Assembly (NCBI RefSeq): GCF_022012445.1
Contig: NZ_JAKLTS010000005.1
Span: 124,001 to 188,000, forward strand
Direction: 5' to 3'
Source: Massilia sp. TS11
Lineage (GTDB): Bacteria; Pseudomonadota; Gammaproteobacteria; Burkholderiales; Burkholderiaceae_D
DNA length: 64,000 nt
Shown: positions 48,503-55,803 of the stretch, piece after piece
Layout: each line of letters starts with the position of its first letter
Numbering within the stretch: the first letter of the stretch is position 1
Made by a program: the position numbers and the translations under genes
The notes under the pieces: model-generated
Databases searched by the model: none
The model's input: only the letters and a program-made list of their open reading frames with translations
Told to the model about the DNA's origin: nothing

Positions 48503-49672
48503 TCAGGCCCTGAGCAGCTCGGCCAGGTGCGGGCACACCCAGGCAGTGTCGATGCGCTCGAGCGGCACCGGCCTGCGCGCGCGCGCAGGCGCGGCCAGCG
48601 CGGCCTCCAGTGCGTCGAGCCAGGCCGCCTGATCGAAAAAGCCACAGAGCTGCACGCCAAACTCCTGCGCGAACTCGCGCACCGGGCCCGTATCCGAGGC
48701 CACCAGCGGCACCCCCGCCGCCGCCGATTCCAGAAATGACCAGGACAGCACAAAGGGTGTGGTCCAGTAGGCCCGCACTTTGCAGATCTGCGTGAGTGCG
48801 GCGTAAGTCCGATAGGGCAGGGTGCCGGTGAAGTGCACGCGTGCCGGATCGAGCGCCGCGCCCACCTCGGCCAGCATCGCCGCCTTCCAGCTTTGGCCGT
48901 GCGGTGCGGCGAAGGAATAGCTGTTGCCATCGCCGCCCGTGATCACCACCTGCAGTTGCGGACGCCGCCGCAGCAGCGCCGGCAGCAGGCGCATCAACAC
49001 GTGGAAGCCGCGCACCGGCTCCAGGTCGCGCGCCGCGAACCACAGAATCTCATCGCCATGCGCGAGCGCGGGCAGTTGCGGCGCAAGCTGCAGCTTCAGC
49101 CCCGGCGCCGGCTGCAGACGCGCATAGTCGATCCCATCGTGCAGCACCTGCATCTTGGCCTGCACCCAGGCCGGAAAACCGCTGCGCTGCCAGGCCGTGG
49201 GCGCCAGCGGCAGATCGGCCAGCTCCAGCTGCTGCAGCGTGAGGGTATTGCGCAGCCGCAGAGCAGCGCGGCGGCGGAAATCGAAGACCGGGCCTTCGGG
49301 GTCGAAGCCGCAATCGGGACCGTCCGGGTCGTAATAAAACTCGCCGTAGACCACCAGGCGCGCCTTGGGGAAGACGTCCTTGATGAACAGGCCTTCGCCC
49401 CAGCCGCTGTGGACCACCACGGCGTCCGGCGAGAATCCTTCCGCGCGCAGGCGCAGGGCGGCGCTGGCGCAGGCCTCGGCGTGGGCCAGCTGCTGTTCGA
49501 GCGGATGGCGGCCATTCGGCAGCGGGCCATAGGCGAGGCGGCGCACGCCGACCGGCGCTGGCGCGTCGTGATGGGAGAGGGCGAGAACCGTGTTGGCGCT
49601 GTCGCGCGCCAGATGGCCGGCCCAGTGGACAAACTGGGCCGGAAAATTCTGGTGGATGAAGAGGACCTTCAT
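48503..49672 (-). CDS. Glycosyltransferase, GT4-like
   Basis: A 389-residue GT-B enzyme. The N-terminal Rossmann strand is KVLFIHQNFPAQFVHWAG; the donor-binding C-terminal half has ILWFAARDLEPVRGFHVLM, VVITGGDG and the E-x7-E-type SWSFLESAAAGVPLVASDTGPVREF. The FIHQNFPAQF start occurs in a recurrent group of bacterial GT4 proteins. Acceptor unknown. It is convergent with dcd (three bases between stops) and follows the decarboxylase gene. Confidence 0.87.
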   Translation of the reverse strand: MKVLFIHQNFPAQFVHWAGHLARDSANTVLALSHHDAPAPVGVRRLAYGPLPNGRHPLEQQLAHAEACASAALRLRAEGFSPDAVVVHSGWGEGLFIKDVFPKARLVVYGEFYYDPDGPDCGFDPEGPVFDFRRRAALRLRNTLTLQQLELADLPLAPTAWQRSGFPAWVQAKMQVLHDGIDYARLQPAPGLKLQLAPQLPALAHGDEILWFAARDLEPVRGFHVLMRLLPALLRRRPQLQVVITGGDGNSYSFAAPHGQSWKAAMLAEVGAALDPARVHFTGTLPYRTYAALTQICKVRAYWTTPFVLSWSFLESAAAGVPLVASDTGPVREFAQEFGVQLCGFFDQAAWLDALEAALAAPARARRPVPLERIDTAWVCPHLAELLRA

Positions 49673-49681
49673 CCGCCCGGC

Positions 49682-51937
49682 TTACTTCACGCAGTCGACG
49701 AAGTAGCCACGCTTGCCATTGACTTCCTGCTTCACCAGGCCGTGCACGTCGGTTTCGAAACCGGGGAAGCGCTCGTTGAAGTCGCGCGCGAAACGCAGGT
49801 AGTCGACGATGGTCTTGTTAAAGCGCTCGCCCGGAATCAGCAGCGGGATGCCCGGCGGGTAGGGCGTCAGTAGGATGGCGGTGATGCGGCCTTCCAGGTG
49901 GTCGATGTCGACGCGCTCGATCTCGCGGTGGGCCATCTTGGCGAAGGCTTCCGAGGGCTTCATCGCCGGGACCATGTCGGACAGGTACATCTCCGTGGTC
50001 AGGCGCGCCACGTCATAGGCCTTGTAGAAGTCGTGGATCTGCTGGCACAGGTCGCGCAGGCCCATATGCTCGTAGCGCGGATTGGCGGCCGCGAACTCGG
50101 GCAGGATGCGCCACATCGGCTGGTTCTTGTCGTAGTCGTCCTTGAACTGCTGGAGGGCGGCCACCAGGGTATTCCAGCGGCCCTTGGTGATCCCGATGGT
50201 GAACATGATGAAGAACGAGTACAGGCCGCACTTCTCGATGATCACGCCGTGTTCGGCCAGGTATTTGGTGACGATCGAGGCCGGAATGCCGCTCTCGCCG
50301 AACGAACCGTCCAGCGCCAGGCCCGGGGTCACGATGGTGGCCTTGATCGGGTCCAGCATGTTGAAGCCCTTGGCCAGCTTGCCGAAGCCGTGCCAGTTGT
50401 CGTCTTCGCGCAGAATCCAGTCTTCGCGCGAGCCGATGCCGTCTTCCGAGAACTCGCTCGGACCCCAGACCTGGAACCACCAGTCGTGGCCCCACTCGGC
50501 GTCGATCTTCTTCATCGCGCGGCGGAAGTCCAGGGCTTCGAGGATCGATTCCTCGACCAGTGCCTTGCCGCCCGGTTCCTCCATCATGGCCGCGGCCACG
50601 TCGCACGAGGCGATGATCGAGTATTGCGGCGAGGTCGAGGTGTGCATCAGATAGGCCTCGTTGAAGGTCACCTGATCGAGCTTGGTCGATTCCGACTCGC
50701 GCACCAGAATCTGCGAGGCCTGCGACAGGCCGGCCAGCAGCTTGTGGGTCGACTGGGTCGAGAAGATCATCGACTCCTTGGCGCGCGGACGGTCCTTGCC
50801 GATCGCGTGCATGTCTTTGTAGAACTCGTGGAAGGTGGCGTGCGGCAGCCAGGCTTCGTCGAAGTGCAGGGTATCGATCTGACCGTCGAGCATGTCCTTG
50901 AGAGTCTCCACGTTGTAGAGCACGCCGTCATAGGTGGACTGGGTGATGGTCAGGATGCGCGGCTTTTTGTTCACGGCTTCGCGCGCGAAGGGGTTGGCTT
51001 CGATCTTGCGCTGGATGGACTCCATCGTGAATTCCTGCAGCGGGATCGGGCCGATGATGCCCAGGTGATTACGCGTCGGCATCAGGAACACCGGGATGGC
51101 GCCAGTCATGATGATCGAGTGCAGGATCGACTTGTGGCAGTTGCGGTCCACCACCACGATGTCGCCGGCGGCGACGGTCGAGTGCCAGACCATCTTGTTC
51201 GAGGTCGAGGTGCCGTTGGTCACAAAATAGCAGTGGTCGGCATTGAAGATGCGCGCCGCATTGCGCTCCGACTTGGCCACCGGGCCCGTGTGGTCGAGCA
51301 GCTGGCCGAGTTCCTCCACGGCGTTGCAGACGTCGGCGCGCAGCATGTTCTCGCCGAAGAACTGGTGGAACATCTGGCCGATCGGCGACTTCAGGAAGGC
51401 CACGCCGCCCGAGTGGCCCGGGCAGTGCCACGAGTAGGAACCGTCATTGGCGTATTCGACCAGGGCGCGGAAGAAGGGCGGCGCCAGCGAATCCAGATAG
51501 CTCTTGGCTTCGCGGATGATGTGGCGCGCGACGAACTCGGGCGTATCCTCGAACATGTGGATGAAGCCGTGCAGCTCGCGCAGGATGTCGTTGGGGATAT
51601 GGCGCGCGGTACGCGTTTCACCGTACATATAGATCGGGATGTCCGCGTTCTTGTAGCGGATTTCCTCGACGAAGGCGCGCAGGGCGGCCAGGGCGAAGTT
51701 GGTCTCTTCCACCGAGCCTTCGCCGAATTCCTCGTCGTCGATCGACAGCACGAAGGCCGAGGCGCGCGACTGCTGCTGGGCGAACTGGGACAGGTCGCCG
51801 TAGCTGGTCAGGCCCAGCACTTCCATGCCTTCCTTTTCGATCGCCGCGGCCAGCGCGCGAATCCCCAGGCCCGAGGTGTTCTCGGAGCGGAAGTCTTCGT
51901 CAATGATGACAATAGGGAAACGGAATTTCATGGACAT
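49682..51937 (-). CDS. Orn/Lys/Arg decarboxylase, arginine-decarboxylase-like
   Basis: A 751-residue PLP enzyme of the bacterial fold-III-type amino-acid decarboxylases: N-terminal receiver-like wing (IVIIDEDFRSENTSGLGIRALAAA), the core with HCPGHSGG, and the PLP lysine in STQSTHKLLAGLSQAS. Length and the THKLL-SQAS context resemble AdiA more than SpeC or LdcC, but substrate needs testing. Such enzymes make polyamines or consume protons in acid. ATG 51937 has GGAG eight bases upstream. A terminator separates it from the DUF4337 gene. Confidence 0.9.
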   Translation of the reverse strand: MSMKFRFPIVIIDEDFRSENTSGLGIRALAAAIEKEGMEVLGLTSYGDLSQFAQQQSRASAFVLSIDDEEFGEGSVEETNFALAALRAFVEEIRYKNADIPIYMYGETRTARHIPNDILRELHGFIHMFEDTPEFVARHIIREAKSYLDSLAPPFFRALVEYANDGSYSWHCPGHSGGVAFLKSPIGQMFHQFFGENMLRADVCNAVEELGQLLDHTGPVAKSERNAARIFNADHCYFVTNGTSTSNKMVWHSTVAAGDIVVVDRNCHKSILHSIIMTGAIPVFLMPTRNHLGIIGPIPLQEFTMESIQRKIEANPFAREAVNKKPRILTITQSTYDGVLYNVETLKDMLDGQIDTLHFDEAWLPHATFHEFYKDMHAIGKDRPRAKESMIFSTQSTHKLLAGLSQASQILVRESESTKLDQVTFNEAYLMHTSTSPQYSIIASCDVAAAMMEEPGGKALVEESILEALDFRRAMKKIDAEWGHDWWFQVWGPSEFSEDGIGSREDWILREDDNWHGFGKLAKGFNMLDPIKATIVTPGLALDGSFGESGIPASIVTKYLAEHGVIIEKCGLYSFFIMFTIGITKGRWNTLVAALQQFKDDYDKNQPMWRILPEFAAANPRYEHMGLRDLCQQIHDFYKAYDVARLTTEMYLSDMVPAMKPSEAFAKMAHREIERVDIDHLEGRITAILLTPYPPGIPLLIPGERFNKTIVDYLRFARDFNERFPGFETDVHGLVKQEVNGKRGYFVDCVK

Positions 51938-51950
51938 GGAAGTCTCCAAA

Positions 51951-51982
51951 GCAAAAGGCCGTGAGGGGTGTCCACTCACGGC
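51951..51982 (-). terminator. Rho-independent terminator after the thyA-folA-DUF4337 unit
   Basis: In the minus direction GCCGTGAG, a 9-base loop and CTCACGGC form an 8-bp stem followed by CTTTTGC. It ends 14 bases before the decarboxylase ATG, so it may also shape that gene's leader. Confidence 0.7.
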
Positions 51983-52049
51983 GCTAAAAATTTAAGCGCG
52001 GATTGTCGCAGAAACTGTCTTGCGGGACAAGCGAAAATCCGCGCGCGCT

Positions 52050-52712
52050 TCAATGCCCGGCCGGGGGCGCCGACGCCGCAGCGGCAGCGGCTTCCGCATG
52101 GGCGGCCGGAGCGTGGCCGCCACCGGTCAGGCTGCCGATCGGGTCGACATGGAACCAGGCGAACAGACCGAGCGCCAGGCCGACCACGGCCACCCCCTGC
52201 GAGGCGATCTTCAGCCAGCGGCGCCGCGTCAGCAGGGTGATGGCGGCCAGCGAAATGGCGATCTGCTCGGCCGTGGTGGCCTGGGCCCACTGGTGGTGCG
52301 AATGCAGGGCCTCGTCCGACTTCTTGTTCCACTCGTCGGACTCCTTCTCCAGCTTCTCGGCGTCCTTCTTGATCTGCTCTTTTTCGCTCTTGTAGCGCGT
52401 GACCTCGGCCTTGTAGCGTTCGACGTCGGTGCCGGGCAGGGTCATGGCCAGCTCGGCCAGGTTCTGCTTGGCCGACTTGCTCTGATAATAGGCCCAGGTA
52501 TTGGCGGCCTCGGTCTTCTTGATCGCCGCGTTGTTCTTGAACAGCGCCGCATCGTTCTGGGTGGCGCCGCCCATATAGCCAAACATTGCGCCGACGGTGG
52601 CCAGAATGGCCGTCATCACGGCGATGCTGCTGGCGAAATCGTCGGCCTGGTGGTGGGCGTGTTCAACGGCGTGGTCGTGCGGACCGTGGACGTGGAAACC
52701 GTGTCCAGACAT
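52050..52712 (-). CDS. DUF4337 family membrane protein
   Basis: A 220-residue protein with a His-rich N-terminus (SGHGFHVHGPHDHAVEHAHH), a helix around residues 35-55 (ASSIAVMTAILATVGAMFGYMGG), a Lys/Glu-rich coiled coil (RYKSEKEQIKKDAEKLEKES) and two C-terminal helices (IAISLAAITLL, GVAVVGLALGLFAWF). The order ATQNDAALFKNNAAI...ANTWAYYQSKSAKQ is typical of DUF4337. Function unknown. Its AGGAG ribosome site overlaps the folA stop, so it is coupled to folA. Confidence 0.85.
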   Translation of the reverse strand: MSGHGFHVHGPHDHAVEHAHHQADDFASSIAVMTAILATVGAMFGYMGGATQNDAALFKNNAAIKKTEAANTWAYYQSKSAKQNLAELAMTLPGTDVERYKAEVTRYKSEKEQIKKDAEKLEKESDEWNKKSDEALHSHHQWAQATTAEQIAISLAAITLLTRRRWLKIASQGVAVVGLALGLFAWFHVDPIGSLTGGGHAPAAHAEAAAAAASAPPAGH

Positions 52713-52720
52713 GGGAACTC

Positions 52721-53203
52721 CTAAACTTTTTGGTAAGTGACAAAGGCATAGTCCCAGCCGTTCTCGGACGAATGCTGGGGCTGGCGCGCCACTTCGCGCC
52801 ACACCGTCTTGTCGATGGGCGGGAAGAAAGCGTCGCAGTCGAAACGGGCGCCGATTTCGGTGACGATCAGTTCATCGGCCAGGGGCAGGGCGGCTGCGTA
52901 AATCTGGGCGCCGCCGATGACGAAGGCGCGCGCCTCCCCGACCAGGGCCAGGGCGGCCGCGAGCGAGGCTGCACATTCCACCCCCGCGTGCTGCCAGTCA
53001 GGATTGCGCGTGATGACGATGTTGCGCCGGTTCGGCAGCGGGCGGCCGATCGAATCGAAGGTCTTGCGGCCCATGATGATCGGGTGGCCGCTGGTGGTGG
53101 CCTTGAAGAAGGCCAGATCTTCCTTCAGCTTCCAGGGCAGGGTGTTGCGGATGCCGATGCCGCCGGCGGCGTCGGTCGCCACGATCAGGGACAGGTGCGC
53201 CAT
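52721..53203 (-). CDS. folA: Dihydrofolate reductase
   Basis: A 160-residue enzyme reducing dihydrofolate to tetrahydrofolate. It has SLIVATDAAGGIGIRNTLPWKLKEDL (with the GxxNxLPW substrate loop), the NADPH-binding IIMGRKTFDSIGRPLPNRRNIVITR and FVIGGAQIYAAALP. The ATG shares one base with the thyA stop (TGATG), a coupling that balances the folate cycle, as ThyA produces the dihydrofolate that FolA reduces. Confidence 0.96.
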   Translation of the reverse strand: MAHLSLIVATDAAGGIGIRNTLPWKLKEDLAFFKATTSGHPIIMGRKTFDSIGRPLPNRRNIVITRNPDWQHAGVECAASLAAALALVGEARAFVIGGAQIYAAALPLADELIVTEIGARFDCDAFFPPIDKTVWREVARQPQHSSENGWDYAFVTYQKV

Positions 53204-53997
53204 CAGACCGCCACCGGGGCCTTGATGGCCGGATGCGATTCGTAGCCGACGATCTCGAAATCCTCGAAACGGTAGTCGAAGATCGAGTCCGGCTTGCGCG
53301 CGATGCGCAGCGTGGGCAGGGGCAGCGGCTGGCGCGCCAGCTGGGTGTCGACCTGCTCCATGTGGTTGCTGTAGAGGTGGCAGTCGCCGCCGGTCCAGAT
53401 GAATTCGCCCACTTCCAGATCGGCTTGCTGGGCCATCATATGCGTCAGCAGCGCGTAGGACGCGATATTGAAGGGCACGCCCAGGAAGATGTCGGCGCTG
53501 CGCTGGTAGAGCTGGCAGGACAGCTTGCCGTCGGCCACGTAGAACTGGAAGAAAGCATGGCAGGGCGGCAGCTTCATCTGCGGCACATCGGCCACGTTCC
53601 AGGCCGAGACGATCATGCGGCGCGAGTCCGGGTTGTGGCGAATCTGCTCCATCACCTGCGCAATCTGATCGATGTGTTCGCCGCTCGGCGTCGGCCAGGA
53701 GCGCCACTGAAAGCCGTAGATCGGCCCCAGATTGCCCTCGGCATCGGCCCATTCATCCCAGATCGAGACACCGTTTTCCTTCAGGTAGGCGATATTGGTC
53801 GCGCCCTGCAGGAACCACAGCAGCTCATGGATGATCGAACGCAGGTGCAGCTTCTTGGTGGTCACCAGCGGGAAGCCCTGCTGCAGGTCGAAGCGCATCT
53901 GATAGCCAAACACCGAGCGCGTTCCGGTGCCGGTGCGGTCGGTCTTTTCGGTGCCGTGGTCGCGCACATGGCGCATGAAATCGAGATATTGCTTCAT
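53203..53997 (-). CDS. thyA: Thymidylate synthase
   Basis: A 264-residue enzyme methylating dUMP to dTMP. The catalytic cysteine is in [13 protein letters not shown]; the flanking folate/dUMP motifs ([51 protein letters not shown]) and the C-terminal IKAPVAV are intact. Length equals the E. coli enzyme. A TAAAAT (54029-54024, minus strand) just upstream, overlapping the stop of the GFA gene, may be its -10 box. Confidence 0.97.
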   Translation of the reverse strand: MKQYLDFMRHVRDHGTEKTDRTGTGTRSVFGYQMRFDLQQGFPLVTTKKLHLRSIIHELLWFLQGATNIAYLKENGVSIWDEWADAEGNLGPIYGFQWRSWPTPSGEHIDQIAQVMEQIRHNPDSRRMIVSAWNVADVPQMKLPPCHAFFQFYVADGKLSCQLYQRSADIFLGVPFNIASYALLTHMMAQQADLEVGEFIWTGGDCHLYSNHMEQVDTQLARQPLPLPTLRIARKPDSIFDYRFEDFEIVGYESHPAIKAPVAV

Positions 53998-54026
53998 GGG
54001 AAACTGCCGAATAAAGACAGGCTATT

Positions 54027-54464
54027 TTAGCGCAGGGGGCAGAGGCCGGCCATGTCAACTTGATGAAACCACAGCAGTTTCCAGCGCGCCGCTTTGTCCT
54101 GCGGGTCCAGGTCCTTGGGCGAGACCGATTCGGCCGGGGCAAAGCGCGCATCCGGCTGGAAGGCGCGCGCGTTCAGGCTGGCGTACAGGTCCTCACCCTC
54201 GCGGTAGGCGGTACAGACAACCACGCCACAGTCGGCGCACATGAAGACCTCGGCCTGGCCGCTGCCCTGGCGGATGGTCAGAACGCGGCTGCTGTCGCGC
54301 ACCCGCAGGATCAGTTCGCCCGCCGGATCGGAAAACCAGGCGGCGCCGTGCTTGGTGCAAAAGTCGCAATCGCAGGCGCCCGGACCGATATTGCTCGGCA
54401 AATGGGAGATGACGGCGCGCGCCTGGATATTGCCGCAGTAGCAGCCGCCTTCGAGCACAGGCAT
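54027..54464 (-). CDS. GFA/CENP-V-type zinc-binding protein
   Basis: A 145-residue protein of the glutathione-dependent formaldehyde-activating (GFA) family. The zinc cysteines are visible in order: GGCYCGNI (residues ~7-14), CDCDFCTKHGAAWF and FMCADCGVVV. Most members are annotated by similarity only and their substrates are unknown. It diverges from the 71-residue gene at 54536. Confidence 0.87.
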   Translation of the reverse strand: MPVLEGGCYCGNIQARAVISHLPSNIGPGACDCDFCTKHGAAWFSDPAGELILRVRDSSRVLTIRQGSGQAEVFMCADCGVVVCTAYREGEDLYASLNARAFQPDARFAPAESVSPKDLDPQDKAARWKLLWFHQVDMAGLCPLR

Positions 54465-54488
54465 GGCAGAACCTCAGGGAGAAAACAG

Positions 54489-54516
54489 TCGACAGCATAC
54501 ACCGGCGGACTATAAT
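54489..54516 (+). promoter_or_regulatory. Sigma-70-like promoter of the 71-residue gene
   Basis: TCGACA (54489-54494), a 16-bp spacer and perfect TATAAT (54511-54516). An AGGGGG ribosome site and the ATG follow within 20 bases. This is the best-formed promoter in the window. Confidence 0.7.
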
Positions 54517-54535
54517 CCGCAGCGAAGGGGGCGCC

Positions 54536-54751
54536 ATGCTGAAATTCGATTTCCAGATACAGACCCGATCCGGGCAGAAGATCGAGAGCATCCAGATCGC
54601 CGGCCGCGACCAGGCTGATGCGGAGCGCAAGCTGTTTCAGATGTACCGCCAGTGCACGATTTTGCGCTGCCAGACGCGCGATTCCGAGGAAAAGACCTGG
54701 CAGGCCACCTCGGTGGAAGACATCCTGACCCTGATCTCCAAGGACAGCTAG
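54536..54751 (+). CDS. Small protein of unknown function (71 aa)
   Basis: I do not recognise a family. It is a soluble 71-residue protein: two strands (MLKFDFQIQTRSGQKIESIQIAG) form a hairpin-like start, then a helix (RDQADAERKLFQMYRQ), a CxxxxC pair (QCTILRCQ), and an acidic C-terminus. The beta-beta-alpha pattern resembles small domains with a GRDxADAE turn. It has a strong promoter and ribosome site. Its TAG stop lies in CTAG (54748-54751), shared with the convergent ParA gene. Confidence 0.72.
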   Translation: MLKFDFQIQTRSGQKIESIQIAGRDQADAERKLFQMYRQCTILRCQTRDSEEKTWQATSVEDILTLISKDS

Positions 54752-55515
54752 ACGAGAAAGCCCGTCTCCGTCAGTTCATTGACGAGGGCGTCATAGTCGT
54801 GCGCGCCGCGGCTGTTGGGCGCGTAATCGAAGACCGATTGATTGTGGGCCGGGCTTTCGGCTAGGCTGACGTTTTCCGCGATGCGCGTCTGGCAGACATC
54901 CTCACCGAAGCGTTCGCTCAGAGACTGGAAGATCTCCGCGGCCATCTTGCGGCGTGCATCATAGCGGGTCAGCAGAAAGCGGCGCGGCACCTTATGTTTG
55001 AGAACCGTCTCGAGTGCGCGCAGCGACTTGTCGACCTGCAGGGCCGCCTTGGCCGACAGATGATCGGCCGAGACCGGGATAATCACGCCCTGGCAGGCGA
55101 AGATGGCATTCAGCGACAGGACCCCGATGAGCGGGCTGCAATCGATGAGCACCGGCCGGCCCTCGTCGAGGAAGCGTTCCGCCTTCAACGCCGTATTGAG
55201 CCGGTTGACCACGTTATAGCCCTTGCCGAACAGGCTATCGACCTTGGCCAGTTCCATATGGGCGGGGATCAGTTCCAGGCCCGAGGGCGTTTTCAGCAGC
55301 AATTCGCGCAGCGGCCGGTTACGCTGAAACAGCGCCAGCAGAGTGTCGTCGCCGCCATTGGCCTGCAGGCCCGAGATGTTCGAGAAGTGAGCCTGCGGAT
55401 CAAGATCGATCCCATACGGCAACCGACCCCGACGGGCGAGCGCCGCCGCCAGATTGACCGAGGTCGTCGTCTTGCCCACCCCGCCTTTCTGATTAAAGAC
55501 CGCAATGATGCCCAA
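54748..55515 (-). CDS. Orphan ParA/MinD-family ATPase
   Basis: A ParA-type P-loop ATPase (255 residues from TTG 55515; TTG 55545 would add ten). It has the deviant Walker A in NQKGGVGKTTTSVNLAAAL, Walker A' IDLDPQAHFSNISG and Walker B PVLIDCSPLIGVLS. No ParB or parS-like gene is adjacent, and it is far too small a neighbourhood for a plasmid or chromosomal par locus. Such orphans position protein clusters or complexes. A TATAAT overlaps the upstream TTG, which argues for the inner start. It directly faces the palindromic repeat. Confidence 0.82.
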   Translation of the reverse strand: MGIIAVFNQKGGVGKTTTSVNLAAALARRGRLPYGIDLDPQAHFSNISGLQANGGDDTLLALFQRNRPLRELLLKTPSGLELIPAHMELAKVDSLFGKGYNVVNRLNTALKAERFLDEGRPVLIDCSPLIGVLSLNAIFACQGVIIPVSADHLSAKAALQVDKSLRALETVLKHKVPRRFLLTRYDARRKMAAEIFQSLSERFGEDVCQTRIAENVSLAESPAHNQSVFDYAPNSRGAHDYDALVNELTETGFLV

Positions 55516-55544
55516 GCCCGCCCCCGCAGCGATGTCCTCCGGCA

Positions 55545-55572
55545 ATTATAAATCGATAATGAACGGTGTCAG
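55545..55572 (-). promoter_or_regulatory. parA promoter built partly from the repeat arm
   Basis: On the minus strand CTGACA (55572-55567), a 16-bp spacer and TATAAT (55550-55545). The CTGACA is the GTGTCAG end of the palindromic repeat arm. GGAGG follows 5 bases downstream. Confidence 0.55.
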
Positions 55573-55803
55573 GTCCGGCAATCGGACATGCGTGAACTAA
55601 TTTGTCGCGGTGTGGTCGTCGCGTTTGAGCGACCTTCCGCGGGAAAGAAAGTTCTCAAGTGTCCGATCGCCGGACCTGACCCCGTCCAGAAACGCATCTG
55701 TCGCAGCGTGGTCATTGCGTTCGGCGGACACCAGCGGCGCGGAAAAGTTCTCGCATGTCCGATTGCCGGACCTGACCCCGTCGGGTTAGACCCCGTCGGG
55801 TTA
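55562..55803. repeat. Palindromic intergenic element, copy 2, with tandem units
   Basis: 55562-55589 is identical to the 28-bp arm at 35846. Two 86-bp diverged direct units follow (55601-55686 and 55697-55782, period 96), each ending in an inverted version of the arm (GTCCGAT-N-GCCGGACC, then TGACCCCGTC). Last comes a perfect 15-bp tandem duplication beginning GACCCCGTC (55774-55788, 55789-55803), which ends with the stop codon of the ABC exporter gene. No gene fits this ~240-bp gap. Confidence 0.88.

Noticed and set aside
55562-55803. CRISPR-like array
   Set aside because: Units are inverted and only two direct copies exist, without uniform repeats and unique spacers; no cas gene is present.
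54748-55803. Plasmid partition locus or replication origin (parA plus repeats)
   Set aside because: No parB, rep gene or iteron set; flanks are core chromosomal genes and the repeat also occurs at recJ.
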